A DNA stretch of 64,000 nt, from the NCBI RefSeq assembly GCF_003628305.1, contig NZ_RBZM01000009.1, positions 62,001-126,000 of the forward strand, written 5' to 3'. How positions within the stretch are numbered: position 1 is the first letter of the stretch; each line of letters opens with the position of its first letter. A program made the position numbers and the translations under genes. The notes beneath the pieces are model-generated. The model worked only from the letters and a program-made list of their open reading frames with translations, made no database searches and was not told the origin of the DNA. This DNA is from Cohnella endophytica. GTDB lineage: Bacteria > Bacillota > Bacilli > Paenibacillales > Paenibacillaceae. Positions 32,999 through 42,361 of this stretch are shown piece by piece.

Positions 32999-34240
32999 AT
33001 GCGCTCGGTTCAAGGAAATATTGCGCCCGCTCGTTTGTTGGAGGAAATCGCATTGTGGAAAACGCAAGAGCAAGAACACGCGACCGTCATTCGGTCGGTC
33101 ATCCCTGAACTCGAGCCGGAATACGGGCAATGGCTGTCGGCATGGGAGAGCGTCTTCTCGCATACGAGGCAAGTCGCGCAGAACATGCAAGGAGCCATCG
33201 AAGGGGAACCAGCCCTCGCCCAATCGCCGGAATATGCGGCATGGTTGCCTCAACTGCTCGATGAATCCCTCTATCAATCGAGGGAATTCGGCAGGCAATT
33301 GCAATTGTTACCCGAGCGTAGTCTAGCGATTCGGCAACTGCAGGATAAGTCCTTGGCATTGGCTTCCCTGAACCGACAGTCCGAGTTCAGCAACGGCGTG
33401 ATGGCGCAGCTCGAACAATCCGGAGCGATTCAATGGTCCGCGCCAAGGAATTCGGAAGATGAATATCCCGAGGGCTTCGGCGGTCCGGAGCCTGCCGACG
33501 ACAGTCTGAACACCCGGCCGAACCACGATACGCCTCTCGAGGAGAGACCGAACGTCACCTGGTCGACGCCTTTGGACGGATTCGGCCAGGGCATGGACCC
33601 TGCGGTCGGCAATCCCGTCCCGATCGGAGGCCATACGCTCCCCCCGCTCCCCTACGCTTACAAAGCATTAGAGCCCTACATCGACGAGAAAACGATGAGG
33701 ATCCATCACGATATCCATCATAAGAGCTATGTCGACGGATTGAACAAAGCCGAGCTTAAGCTCGACGAGGCCCGCAAGACCGGCGATTTCGATTTGGTAA
33801 AGCATTGGGAAAGGGAACTTGCTTTTAACGGCGCAGGACACTATCTGCATACGTTATTCTGGGACGTTATGTCGCCACGAGGCGGAGGCAAACCCAAAGG
33901 AGCGCTCCTGGACGAGATTACGCGCAGCTTCGGAAGCTACGACGCGTTCAAGAAACAGTTTTCGGAAGCCGCGGGTAAAGTGGAAGGCGGGGGTTGGGCC
34001 ATTCTCGTCTGGAGCCCTCGCAGTCATCGGCTTGAAATTCTAACCGCGGAGAAGCATCAGAATTTGTCTCAATGGGATGTTGTCCCCCTTCTGCCTCTCG
34101 ACGTATGGGAGCACGCTTATTATCTGAAGCATCAGAACGATCGCCCCGCCTATGTCAAAGATTGGTGGAACGTCGTCAATTGGCCTTATGTCGAGGATCG
34201 GTTCGCCAAAGCAAGGACGTTGCAATGGATCCCTTTCTAG
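32999..34240 (+). CDS. Fe/Mn superoxide dismutase with N-terminal helical domain
   Basis: A 413-residue two-domain protein, twice the length of a usual SOD. Residues about 1-140 are helical (LLEEIALWKTQEQEHATVIRSVIPELEPEY, repeated pattern of charged helices), resembling a DUF2935-like four-helix bundle. A Pro/Glu/Asp-rich linker (about 145-205) follows. Residues about 210-413 are a complete SOD: MRIHHDIHHKSYVDGLN, GAGHYLHTLFWDVMSP and [14 protein letters not shown] carry the four metal ligands (His, His, Asp, His). It would convert superoxide to peroxide. No signal peptide. A second, normal-sized SodA is at 47264-47875. Confidence 0.9.
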   Translation: MRSVQGNIAPARLLEEIALWKTQEQEHATVIRSVIPELEPEYGQWLSAWESVFSHTRQVAQNMQGAIEGEPALAQSPEYAAWLPQLLDESLYQSREFGRQLQLLPERSLAIRQLQDKSLALASLNRQSEFSNGVMAQLEQSGAIQWSAPRNSEDEYPEGFGGPEPADDSLNTRPNHDTPLEERPNVTWSTPLDGFGQGMDPAVGNPVPIGGHTLPPLPYAYKALEPYIDEKTMRIHHDIHHKSYVDGLNKAELKLDEARKTGDFDLVKHWERELAFNGAGHYLHTLFWDVMSPRGGGKPKGALLDEITRSFGSYDAFKKQFSEAAGKVEGGGWAILVWSPRSHRLEILTAEKHQNLSQWDVVPLLPLDVWEHAYYLKHQNDRPAYVKDWWNVVNWPYVEDRFAKARTLQWIPF

Positions 34241-34250
34241 AAAACGCCAA

Positions 34251-34293
34251 AAGCCCCTTACCGACCTTTGTTAAGGCCGGTAAGGGGCTTATT
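34251..34293. terminator. Bidirectional terminator after the two-domain SOD
   Basis: AAGCCCCTTACCG pairs with CGGTAAGGGGCTT, followed by ATTT; it separates convergent genes. Confidence 0.85.
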
Positions 34294-34315
34294 TCGTTCA
34301 CCTGCAACTTAGTCC

Positions 34316-35392
34316 TTACAGGCTCCAGTCCAGCTTCACTTCGCCGCCCTTGCGGGACGACTCGTAGATCGCATCGATGATCAAGTTGCTGCGCAAGCCC
34401 GTTTCCGCGGACGTCCATGGGGTCGCGCCCGTGCGAACGCAGTCGAGGAAATGGCGGCTAAGGCGTACGCGCGCGCCTTCGTCTTCCGCGGGCGACGTGA
34501 ACGGCACTTCGATCGGTTGGTCGAAACGTTCGGTCAAGTACTTGCCTTCGTTGCCGCGCAGAACCGCGCCGCCATCGGAGCCCATCAAGTGCAGGAACGG
34601 CGCGCTGTCGGTGTCCATATGAACCGCCCAGCTTACTTCAAGCGTCAGCGACGTACCGTCTTCCATCTTGATGATCGCCGTAGCCAAATCCTCGACATCG
34701 TAGATGCCGTTCCAGTCCGGCTTGCCCCAGTCGCCGATCCCTTTTTTCTTCGGACCGAATTCCGCATAAGTCGAACCGTATACCGATACCGGCTTCGGCT
34801 CGCCCATGAGGAAGAACGCCAGATCCAGCATATGAACGCCGATATCGATCAGCGGTCCCCCGCCCGATTGTCCGTGCTGCGTGAACCACGTGCCCCATCC
34901 CGGAATGCCTTTACGGCGATACCAACCGGTTTTCGCGGTGTAGATGCGTCCGAGCTCACCGCGATCGATCTGTTCCTTCACTTGCAGGGAGAGCGGCTCC
35001 CAACGCATTTGGTGGGCGACCATGACCGTTTTGCCGGAGCGCTTCTGCGCGCGCACAATTTCTTTGGCCGCTTCGGAATCGAGACCCATAGGCTTCTCGA
35101 CCAGCACATGCTTGCCATGTTCTAAAGCAAGAATCGTCAGCGGAGCGTGCGCCGAGTTCGGCACGGCTACGATGACCGCGTCCACGTCATCCCGGCGAAT
35201 GAGTTCTTCCGGGGACGGACTTACGACGGGAATGCCGTATTGCGCTGCTCTCTGCTCGGCTAACGGAAGGAACGTATCCGTTACCGCGACGAATTCGCAT
35301 TCGTCTTTGAGCTTGCCGAATTGTTGGAGATGTACGTTTCCGATGTTGCCTGCACCGATGAGACCGATGCGAATTTTGTTCGAGCTTGTCAT
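34316..35392 (-). CDS. Gfo/Idh/MocA-family oxidoreductase
   Basis: About 358 residues from the ATG at 35392 (GGAGG 10 bases upstream; the frame extends to 35446 without RBS). NAD(P)-dependent sugar or inositol dehydrogenase fold: IGLIGAGNIGNVHLQQF (dinucleotide site), VLVEKPMGLDSEAAKEIV (with the catalytic Lys of E-K-P), and GGPLIDIGVHMLDLAFFLMG (D-x-x-x-H). The substrate is likely a sugar or cyclitol. No sugar catabolic genes are adjacent, so the pathway cannot be told. Confidence 0.92.
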   Translation of the reverse strand: MTSSNKIRIGLIGAGNIGNVHLQQFGKLKDECEFVAVTDTFLPLAEQRAAQYGIPVVSPSPEELIRRDDVDAVIVAVPNSAHAPLTILALEHGKHVLVEKPMGLDSEAAKEIVRAQKRSGKTVMVAHQMRWEPLSLQVKEQIDRGELGRIYTAKTGWYRRKGIPGWGTWFTQHGQSGGGPLIDIGVHMLDLAFFLMGEPKPVSVYGSTYAEFGPKKKGIGDWGKPDWNGIYDVEDLATAIIKMEDGTSLTLEVSWAVHMDTDSAPFLHLMGSDGGAVLRGNEGKYLTERFDQPIEVPFTSPAEDEGARVRLSRHFLDCVRTGATPWTSAETGLRSNLIIDAIYESSRKGGEVKLDWSL

Positions 35393-35528
35393 AAGCCGGA
35401 TTCCTCCAATGATGATGAGAATCGATACGATAGCGAATACTCTCATCTTAAATCATTAGACGATCCGCTTATCATCATCAATTTGGCTTACTTCTTATGT
35501 TCTATTGCCTTGAACTGCCGATTCGAAA

Positions 35529-37124
35529 TCAAGAATTACCGATCGTGAATAAGGAAACCGCTCGTTGCAGATCGGCGGCCAGCACGGCAAGCGATTGCGC
35601 GGTAGCTGCCGTTTCCTGACTTGCGGCAGCCGCTTCCTCCGTCGTAGCCGAGATGCTTTCTACCGCTTCCTGCACCGTCGAAGCCTGGGCAGCCTGTTCT
35701 TCGCTGGCCGCCGCGATTTCCGTTACCTTGTTGCCCGCGTCATTGACCATTTCGGCGATTTGCTTGAACGATTCTCCGGTCTTGCGGGAGAACGTAGCGC
35801 TCTCATGGACCGCCGCTACGCTTTGCTTCGTATTCTCCTGCATCCCTTTAATGATTCCCGTGATTTGCTTCGTTGCTTCGCTGCTTCGTTCGGCAAGCTT
35901 CCGCACCTCGTCCGCGACGACGGCGAATCCCCGCCCCTGTTCTCCTGCCCTGGCCGCTTCGATCGCGGCGTTAAGCGCAAGCAGATTCGTCTGATCCGCG
36001 ATATCCTCGATGACTTCGATGATGTCCCCGATTTTCTGCGAATCATCCTCTAACCGCGACATTTTACCGCTAACCTCGTTCATGCTTTCCATTGAGGAAC
36101 GGATGACCTCTTCCCCATCCTTAGCTACCCGCACCGTGCTGTCCGACAACTCGGATGCCAGCTCCGTATTGCGGGCTACGGAATGAATCGCGCTGGACAG
36201 CTCGTTGAATAATTCGCTAATCGTTTGCGCCGCATCCGCCTGGTTCGAGTTGCCGGTCGCAATCTCTTCGCTGCTGGCGGAAATTTGTTGAGATGCCGCC
36301 GCAAGACTCTCGGAGTTCGCAAGAATATCTCCGACGATCCTCCGGAGATTTCTCACCATCGCGTCCACGGAGGAGGCAAGATTTCCGATCTCGTCTTTCG
36401 TCTGGATATTTACCGTCTGCGTAAGATCGCCTTCCGATACTTTCTTGACGAGCTCGACGACTCTGCGCAGAGGGTTGGCGATGATTCGCGAAATCACATA
36501 GCCGAGAAGAACGCTGAGGATAACTGCGACGACGAGTACGATCAGCGTCACGTTGCGCGATGAGCTGTATAGCTTCGCGCCCGCATCGCGAGAATTCTCC
36601 GCTTCTCCCAAGTTGTTCTGGATGAGCTTCGTGAGTAAGTCCTTGATTTTGTTCGTTATCGTTTGATACTCGTTGTCTATGACCTTCACCATTTCTTCCA
36701 ATTGGCCGGCATCCTTGAGTTTGACCGCCGATTCATAAGTTTGCATATACTCTGACCAGCTCTCGTCGAACGGCTGAATCATTTCAGCGGAGCTGTCGGA
36801 TAGCTTAGTTTGCCTAAAGTTCTTGATCGATTGTTCGATAATCGTCATCTGTTGCTTATAGCTTTCTTTCGTTTTCGCGATTACTTGCTCATCCTCGGAC
36901 ATGTATAGCTTGCGAAGGGACACTCGCATATCGTTAAATCCAATTTGAGCTTGCTGCAACGATTGGATGGCTACTAACTGATTATCGTACATGTCGTTCA
37001 GGCTGCCGTTCATCTTGCCAAGGTTGTTCATGCCGTATACGCCTACGAAAGTCATGATTACCGCGATGAGCATAAAGGAGGATATCAATTTCGTGCTCGT
37101 TTGTAAGTTATAAAACCATTTCAT
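35529..37124 (-). CDS. Methyl-accepting chemotaxis protein
   Basis: A 531-residue transducer. Two membrane helices (about 13-30 and 188-212) enclose a four-helix-bundle sensor domain ([43 protein letters not shown]). HAMP (about 210-265) and the signalling coiled coil follow; the tip is [43 protein letters not shown]. Start: ATG after GAGG. Last gene of the HD-GYP/CheW/CheA/MCP operon, so it is the likely input receptor of that CheA. Ligand unknown. Confidence 0.93.
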   Translation of the reverse strand: MKWFYNLQTSTKLISSFMLIAVIMTFVGVYGMNNLGKMNGSLNDMYDNQLVAIQSLQQAQIGFNDMRVSLRKLYMSEDEQVIAKTKESYKQQMTIIEQSIKNFRQTKLSDSSAEMIQPFDESWSEYMQTYESAVKLKDAGQLEEMVKVIDNEYQTITNKIKDLLTKLIQNNLGEAENSRDAGAKLYSSSRNVTLIVLVVAVILSVLLGYVISRIIANPLRRVVELVKKVSEGDLTQTVNIQTKDEIGNLASSVDAMVRNLRRIVGDILANSESLAAASQQISASSEEIATGNSNQADAAQTISELFNELSSAIHSVARNTELASELSDSTVRVAKDGEEVIRSSMESMNEVSGKMSRLEDDSQKIGDIIEVIEDIADQTNLLALNAAIEAARAGEQGRGFAVVADEVRKLAERSSEATKQITGIIKGMQENTKQSVAAVHESATFSRKTGESFKQIAEMVNDAGNKVTEIAAASEEQAAQASTVQEAVESISATTEEAAAASQETAATAQSLAVLAADLQRAVSLFTIGNS

Positions 37125-37180
37125 TATCGTTCGCCTCTTCTCTAGGTGATTAATAATAGCGGTTTAACGGATATGCGGAA

Positions 37181-39211
37181 TCAAGCTCTTCCCATCCTGC
37201 GAATGATCCCGCCGATTTCCAGAATCAACGCGACTTTGCCGTCTCCCAGTATCGTCGCTCCGGCAATGCCTTCCGATTGCCCAACGAACGCGCCCAGCGA
37301 TTTAATGACGATTTCTTGGTTGCCCAGAAGCTCGTCGACGGCGAGAGCATACCTCTTCTCCGCGCGACCGACAATGACGACCGGAACGGATTTGGATCTG
37401 GCTGTGTCGTTGGGGTACCCGAAGATGTCGTGTATCCATGCGATCGGAATGACCTGATTACGGATCGTAACGATCGGGATTCCTTTGATGTTATGTATAT
37501 CTTCATGCGATAATCGAACGATCTCGGCCACGTTGCTCATCGGAATGATAAACGTTCGTCCGCCGACTCTCACCAGAAGTCCGGTAATGATCGCAAGCGT
37601 AAGCGGCAGCCTGATCTTGAACCTCGTACCTTCTCCCGCATTCGTCTCGATATCGATCCGGCCATTCATTCTCTCGATGCCGGCTCGGACGATATCCATC
37701 CCTACTCCCCTTCCGGAAATATCGCTCACCTGCGATGCGGTCGACAAGCCGGCGTGAAAAATAAGATCTACGGCCTCCTTGTCCGTGTAACGATCGGCCT
37801 CGGATTGCGATATCAGACGCTGGCTTACTGCTTTGCGCACAAGCTTGCGCGGATCGATTCCCGCACCGTCGTCCTCGACGACGATCAAAACCTGATTGTC
37901 TTCATGCGAAGCGCTGATCGTTATTTTTCCTCTTAGCGGTTTTCCTTGCGCTCTTCTCGTCTCCGGCATTTCGATGCCATGATCCACCGCATTGCGAAGC
38001 AAATGGATAAGAGGATCGCCGAGTTCTTCGATAAGCGTACGATCAAGCTCGGTGTCCTTGCCCTCCATGGATAGCTCGACGTCCTTGCCCAATGATTGCG
38101 ACATATCGCGGATCATTCTTGGGAAACGGTTGAAGAGCTGCTCGATCGGAAGCATCCGCACCTTCATGACGCTTTCCTGAAGTTCGCCTATAATCCGGGT
38201 AATATGGTCCGTAATTTGCCCTAACTCCTGAAGCGAATCTTCCGTTCCGAACTTCGAGGCAAGCGAGCGCTCGACTTGCCGAACCCGAGTTTGATCGATA
38301 ACCAATTCGCCAACCAGATTCATGAGCTTCTCCAGTCTATCGACGTTCACCCTGATTGACTGCACGCGCGCCTTATCTTGCAGAGGCGACGAAGCGGACG
38401 ACTCGGAATCGTTCGATACCATCAAATCCGCTTCATCGTCGCGCTCTCGCTGGGCTAATGCTTCAAGTTCTACCCTGCCGCAGTCTTCGATCTCGACTTC
38501 CCCGACATCGATCCAAGCCAGTGCTCGCGATTGTATCGCTTCCGAAGTCTCGTCGCTTAGAATTAAACAACGGCAGCTTCTTTTACTTTCCTCGTCCTCC
38601 CCCTCCATGGGCCTAATGGCATCCGTCCACAACACGTTTGTAGAGCTCTCCGCCAACCACGCAAGTATAAGGTGAAATCGGGCTGTTCTCATCTCGCAAT
38701 CGGGCGTCAACCCGATCCTTATCCAATAAGCGCGGTCTCCCTGCTCCAGGTGACGTACAGCATGATTAACCTCCTCTACGGACAATAGAATGTTTCCACG
38801 ATCAATCCTTCGCAACTCGTTTACTTGATTCGGCCAATCGCCTGAAGCGAGCGCATCGACCAAATCATCGATCCCGGAGCTCTCGTGTTTTCTTGCAACG
38901 ATCTCCGTTCGCAACTGTTTCATTCGATCTACGCATCGGAAGAACAGAGTGGCTAACTCTTGCGTCACTTCGCATTCCTGGTTTCTTACTTTCTCGAGAA
39001 TATGCTCCATGTTGTGGGTCAGACGCTTCATTCGTTCGTAACCCATCACGGCGGATGAACCCTTAAGCGTGTGAGCGGCGCGGAACAACCGTTGGATCCC
39101 TTCCAGCGTCTCTTCCTTCCGTTCAAGTCGCAGTACTTCTTCCTCCATCACTCGCAGCTGCTCGTCCAACTCTTCCATGTACAGGGCTTGATATTCCGTC
39201 ATGTCCAGCAT
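37181..39211 (-). CDS. cheA: Chemotaxis histidine kinase CheA
   Basis: A 676-residue kinase. Hpt domain (about 5-105) with His47 in LFRAAHTLKGSSAVMG; a middle region (about 110-275) in place of a clear response-regulator docking domain; dimerisation helix INVDRLEKLMNLVGELVIDQTRV (about 290); ATPase with HLLRNAVDHGIE, VVEDDGAGIDPRKL and SGRGVGMDIVRAGIE; C-terminal CheW-like domain (about 540-670). No CheY, CheB or CheR gene is nearby, so the phosphate acceptor is encoded elsewhere or may be another output. RBS GAGGGGG. Confidence 0.94.
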   Translation of the reverse strand: MLDMTEYQALYMEELDEQLRVMEEEVLRLERKEETLEGIQRLFRAAHTLKGSSAVMGYERMKRLTHNMEHILEKVRNQECEVTQELATLFFRCVDRMKQLRTEIVARKHESSGIDDLVDALASGDWPNQVNELRRIDRGNILLSVEEVNHAVRHLEQGDRAYWIRIGLTPDCEMRTARFHLILAWLAESSTNVLWTDAIRPMEGEDEESKRSCRCLILSDETSEAIQSRALAWIDVGEVEIEDCGRVELEALAQRERDDEADLMVSNDSESSASSPLQDKARVQSIRVNVDRLEKLMNLVGELVIDQTRVRQVERSLASKFGTEDSLQELGQITDHITRIIGELQESVMKVRMLPIEQLFNRFPRMIRDMSQSLGKDVELSMEGKDTELDRTLIEELGDPLIHLLRNAVDHGIEMPETRRAQGKPLRGKITISASHEDNQVLIVVEDDGAGIDPRKLVRKAVSQRLISQSEADRYTDKEAVDLIFHAGLSTASQVSDISGRGVGMDIVRAGIERMNGRIDIETNAGEGTRFKIRLPLTLAIITGLLVRVGGRTFIIPMSNVAEIVRLSHEDIHNIKGIPIVTIRNQVIPIAWIHDIFGYPNDTARSKSVPVVIVGRAEKRYALAVDELLGNQEIVIKSLGAFVGQSEGIAGATILGDGKVALILEIGGIIRRMGRA

Positions 39212-39225
39212 CGCGTATGCCCCCT

Positions 39226-39654
39226 CTATTCCCGCAGCAGCACTTCGTCCATTTTAAGTATTCCTACAAGATCATCCTCGTGGATGCCGATCCCACTGAA
39301 ATACGAGCCGTTTATTCCTCCCACCCAATCCGGCGGGGGCTGGATGTCGGTGAACGTCGTCACCTTGTTCACTTTATCCACGATGATGCCGACGGACTCC
39401 TCGCGGTGATTAACGACCACGATGCGAGTCGATTTCGTTGCCGCTTCGCTTTCAAGCATTAACATGCTTCTTAGGCCGATGACAGGAACGATCTTGCCTC
39501 GCAAATTAATAACTCCGTGCACGTAGGATTGGCAATTCGGAATTTCCGTAATGTCCAACATTCTGATAATTTCGTGAATTTCCGAGATAAGAATGGCGTA
39601 TTTTTCGTTTCCTATGCTGAACTCGACGTATTGGTCATGCTTCGTTGTATCCAT
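39226..39654 (-). CDS. cheW: Chemotaxis coupling protein CheW
   Basis: A 142-residue SH3-like scaffold linking receptor and CheA at the membrane. Signature: YVEFSIGNEKYAILISEIHEIIRM, then YVHGVINLRGKIVPVIGLRSML. AGGAGAGG lies 8 bases before the ATG. Only 14 bp separate it from cheA; the HD-GYP gene precedes it. Confidence 0.94.
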   Translation of the reverse strand: MDTTKHDQYVEFSIGNEKYAILISEIHEIIRMLDITEIPNCQSYVHGVINLRGKIVPVIGLRSMLMLESEAATKSTRIVVVNHREESVGIIVDKVNKVTTFTDIQPPPDWVGGINGSYFSGIGIHEDDLVGILKMDEVLLRE

Positions 39655-39704
39655 GCGATTGTCCTCTCCTGATGATAGTTCATGCTATGAATAAGGAATG
39701 CCTT

Positions 39705-40349
39705 TCAAAATGTCTTGAATAAATCCGCATAAGAGAGGTACATCGTATTCACGACGTCCAATAGGGAGTAGAACCGTTCCGCGAGCGACGGATCGAATTG
39801 AGTTCCCGCATTTCGTATGATTTCCTGCATCGCCTCCTCTGCCGTTTTCGTTTTTCGGTACGGTCGCGGGGAAAGCATGCTGTCGAATGCATCCACGACC
39901 GAGCAAGCTCTCGCCGTCCATGGAATATCCTCGCCGGACAAGCCTACCGGATAACCGCTGCCATCCCACCGTTCGTGGTGATGTAGCACCGTCTCGACAA
40001 GCGTCCGATCCATGCCCGGAATTTCAGTAAGCAACTCGGCTCCGGCAGAAGGATGACGTTTAATGCTCGCCCATTGTTCTTTTGTCAGCCGATCCTCGCT
40101 ATCCAACACCTCGTTCGGGACAGCCAGCTTTCCCAAGTCGTGAATAAAGCAGCCCCTGACAAGATTGGAGGATCTCTCCTGATCGAGCCTTAGCGTTTCC
40201 GCCAGCTTCTCCCCCAGCCAAGCAACGCGAACGCAATGTCGGAAAGTTTCTTCATGTTTATGCCGCAATTGCTCCATCCTCCCGGATACGCCGCATCTTT
40301 CTGCGAGTATCCGGAAAAATCCATTAGCCGTGGATAAACTTCCCTCCAT
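39705..40349 (-). CDS. HD-GYP domain protein (probable cyclic-di-GMP phosphodiesterase)
   Basis: A 214-residue single-domain protein. HD motif CFIHDLGKLAVP, HHHERWDGSGYPVGLSGEDIP (the HHExxDGxGYP signature) and SVVDAFDSMLSPRPYRK are all present, so it should hydrolyse cyclic di-GMP in the cytoplasm. It lacks any receiver or sensor domain. It is the first gene of the chemosensory operon, an uncommon partner there, suggesting that the pathway controls or is tied to cyclic di-GMP. Start: ATG with AGTAGG 8 bases upstream. Its upstream region carries one of the two inverted recombination sites. Confidence 0.9.
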   Translation of the reverse strand: MEGSLSTANGFFRILAERCGVSGRMEQLRHKHEETFRHCVRVAWLGEKLAETLRLDQERSSNLVRGCFIHDLGKLAVPNEVLDSEDRLTKEQWASIKRHPSAGAELLTEIPGMDRTLVETVLHHHERWDGSGYPVGLSGEDIPWTARACSVVDAFDSMLSPRPYRKTKTAEEAMQEIIRNAGTQFDPSLAERFYSLLDVVNTMYLSYADLFKTF

Positions 40350-40434
40350 GTTTCGACCTACTTCCCGTTGATCTTCGTAAACGCGTTAACTGTTCGAGAA
40401 GAGCAGCCGATATATTGAAAGTTGACTGTTCGAC

Positions 40435-40462
40435 ATGTCGAACAATTACTGTTGTACGACAT
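40435..40462 (+). other. dif-like recombination site, left copy
   Basis: 28 bp: arm ATGTCGAACAA, centre TTACTG, arm TTGTACGACAT (11-6-11, one mismatch between arms). It is 26 of 28 identical to the reverse complement of the site at 41598-41625. Extra half-sites (ACTGTTCGA at 40389 and 40425, and a palindrome GTTCGAC-AT-GTCGAAC at 40428-40443) lie to its left, possibly for extra protein binding. Confidence 0.65.
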
Positions 40463-40481
40463 CTAAGAGGAGGATCAGAGG

Positions 40482-41468
40482 ATGAAGATGAACACATTTG
40501 AGACGTATTTCGTATCTGAGCAGAGCATGGTCCTATCCGGTGAACAAAATGGAGATTTCAATGACGATCAAATCGTAGATATGTTTTTGTCGGCGTGCGG
40601 ATTATCCGAGCCTTCGCAACTCAGCTACAAACGCGCGCTTTATTTTTTCCGTTCTTTCGTATCGCATCTTTTATTGAAGAATGTCACTTGGAGGGAAGTC
40701 GAGGCCTATAAACTCGGGTTGATTCGGGGGACGATAAGCCGCTCGGGCAAACCGCTCGCTCCCGCTAGCGTCTCCGCGTTAATAGCGCCCGTTAAATCGT
40801 TTTACAGATGGGGAAGCGACCCTAATGTCGGTTTATTGCCGCGAAACCCTACCAGTTCCGTTCGCTTGCCGCAAGTGAAAGTAACAAGCAAAAAACATTA
40901 TTTAACGCGCAACGAAGTACAAAGTCTGTTGACTGCGCTCCAGAGGCAAAACCTGCGCAATTACTTAATCGGACTGTCTCTCGTTACGTTAGGGCTTCGG
41001 GTCTCGGAGCTTTCTAACCTTTCATGGGGAGATTTTCATACCGATCCGGCAGGGATGTCCGTTTGGTTGAATGTCGTTAACGGAAAAGGAGGAAAAACCC
41101 GCGACGTCAAGGTGCCGATGGGATTGTGGTCGATATTCGAGGATTATCGGGCGCATACGGGCAATGTTGCAGCCCCTCTTACCGAGGACAAAGCTAAAGT
41201 GTTTAAGATTACCGCAAGACAGATCGAACGAATTATTCAAGAGGCGGGTAAGATAAGCATCCTATCCAAACGACCGACCCCGCATTGGCTACGCCATACG
41301 AATGCGACATTGGCGCTCTTGAAAGGAGCAACGCTCCAACAAGTACAAGAATCGCTCGGACACACGCACATCAATACGACGCAACGCTATCTTCATACGG
41401 TGGAACAGATTAAGAAAGCGGCTCCCGACTTCGTTGAGGAAATGCTTAACGACTTCATCGCGCTCTAA
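40482..41468 (+). CDS. Tyrosine site-specific recombinase (Xer-like)
   Basis: A 328-residue recombinase. N-terminal core-binding (SAM-like) domain about 25-115; catalytic domain about 130-320 with Arg173 (TLGLRVSEL), Lys205 (GKGGKTRDVKVP), His268 and Arg271 (PHWLRHTNATL), His294 (SLGHTHINTTQRY) and nucleophile Tyr303. All catalytic residues are intact. Start: ATG at 40482, with GAGGAGG 9 bases upstream. It stands alone, bracketed by two inverted 28-bp sites (40435-40462 and 41598-41625), so its own gene could be inverted by its product. No phage or plasmid genes are near. It is not the housekeeping xerC/xerD by context. Confidence 0.92.
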   Translation: MKMNTFETYFVSEQSMVLSGEQNGDFNDDQIVDMFLSACGLSEPSQLSYKRALYFFRSFVSHLLLKNVTWREVEAYKLGLIRGTISRSGKPLAPASVSALIAPVKSFYRWGSDPNVGLLPRNPTSSVRLPQVKVTSKKHYLTRNEVQSLLTALQRQNLRNYLIGLSLVTLGLRVSELSNLSWGDFHTDPAGMSVWLNVVNGKGGKTRDVKVPMGLWSIFEDYRAHTGNVAAPLTEDKAKVFKITARQIERIIQEAGKISILSKRPTPHWLRHTNATLALLKGATLQQVQESLGHTHINTTQRYLHTVEQIKKAAPDFVEEMLNDFIAL

Positions 41469-41597
41469 TTGGGGAGGATTTTGTCGAATGATTAGATCGA
41501 CTCATTAAAATTGAGTTGTAAAAACCGACTTTTTAACCTAAAATTTGATTGAGCGCAAGTAAAAGCAAGCATTTAAGTATCTTTAGACATAGGTAAA

Positions 41598-41625
41598 ATG
41601 TCGTACAACAGTAATTGTACGACTT
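41598..41625 (-). other. dif-like recombination site, right copy (inverted)
   Basis: ATGTCGTACAA, CAGTAA, TTGTACGACTT: 28 bp; inner 9-bp arms form a perfect inverted repeat (41600-41608 with 41615-41623). The centre is the complement of that in the left copy, so the two sites face each other. The 130 bp between the recombinase stop and this site is AT-rich, with no gene. Confidence 0.65.
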
Positions 41626-41706
41626 CGTATACAGCATACTTATTCATGGCTTCGCTCTCCATATTATCATTTGCCTAATTCGACAAAAAATACCTAATAT
41701 ACCTGT

Positions 41707-41748
41707 AAAAAAAAGGCCATTCCGCGGTGATCCCAGGGAGTGGCCTTT
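41707..41748 (-). terminator. Terminator of folE
   Basis: On the minus strand GGAAAGGCCACTCCC pairs with the GGAATGGCC side, followed by TTTTTTTT. Stem of about 10 bp with a wobble. Confidence 0.8.
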
Positions 41749-41752
41749 CCTA

Positions 41753-42346
41753 TTACCTCTTCAATAGCTCCAGAAATTCAGAACGAAGCGCCGCGCTCTG
41801 GCGGAATTGGCCCCGAACTCCCGAAGTAACCGTCTTGCTGCCCGGCTTCTTGACGCCGCGCGCGCACATGCAGAGGTGCTCGCCTTCCACGACGACCATA
41901 ACGCCGTGAGGCTGAAGCACTTCCTCGAGAATATCCGCGATCTGCGACGTAATTCTTTCCTGCACCTGCAGCCGACGGGTAATCGCTTCTACCAGACGGG
42001 CTAGCTTGCTCAATCCGGCGATTTTACCGCTCGGTATATAGCCGATATGCGCTTTACCGAAGAAAGGCGCCATATGATGCTCGCATTGGCTGTAATACAC
42101 GATGTCTTTCACGATGACAAGCTCTTCGTGCTGCTCGTCGAAGGTTACGCCGAGAACGTCTCTAGGATCTACCGCGTAGCCCGCGAAAATTTCCTCGTAC
42201 ATCCGGGTAACTCGCGCTGGCGTCTCCAGTAACCCTTCCCGTTCGACGTTCTCGCCGATCAGCTTCAAGATTTCGCGAATATGATGCTCGACTTGCTCGC
42301 GATTGTCGCTAACGTGAGTGTTAACATAGTCTTTGGCTCCCGCCAT
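41753..42346 (-). CDS. folE: GTP cyclohydrolase I
   Basis: A 197-residue enzyme making dihydroneopterin triphosphate from GTP, first step of folate (and queuosine) synthesis. Zinc ligands in [20 protein letters not shown] and [14 protein letters not shown]; also [13 protein letters not shown] and SGVRG near the C terminus. RBS AGGGGG 7 bases before the ATG. It follows a small membrane protein gene by 15 bp in one operon. QueG is encoded 1.5 kb away. Confidence 0.96.
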   Translation of the reverse strand: MAGAKDYVNTHVSDNREQVEHHIREILKLIGENVEREGLLETPARVTRMYEEIFAGYAVDPRDVLGVTFDEQHEELVIVKDIVYYSQCEHHMAPFFGKAHIGYIPSGKIAGLSKLARLVEAITRRLQVQERITSQIADILEEVLQPHGVMVVVEGEHLCMCARGVKKPGSKTVTSGVRGQFRQSAALRSEFLELLKR

Positions 42347-42361
42347 CGCTATTCCCCCTAA

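Noticed and set aside
40435-41625. Ends of an insertion sequence
   Set aside because: The inverted sites have the internal 11-6-11 symmetry of recombinase crossover sites, no target duplication is visible and the enzyme is a tyrosine recombinase, not a transposase.
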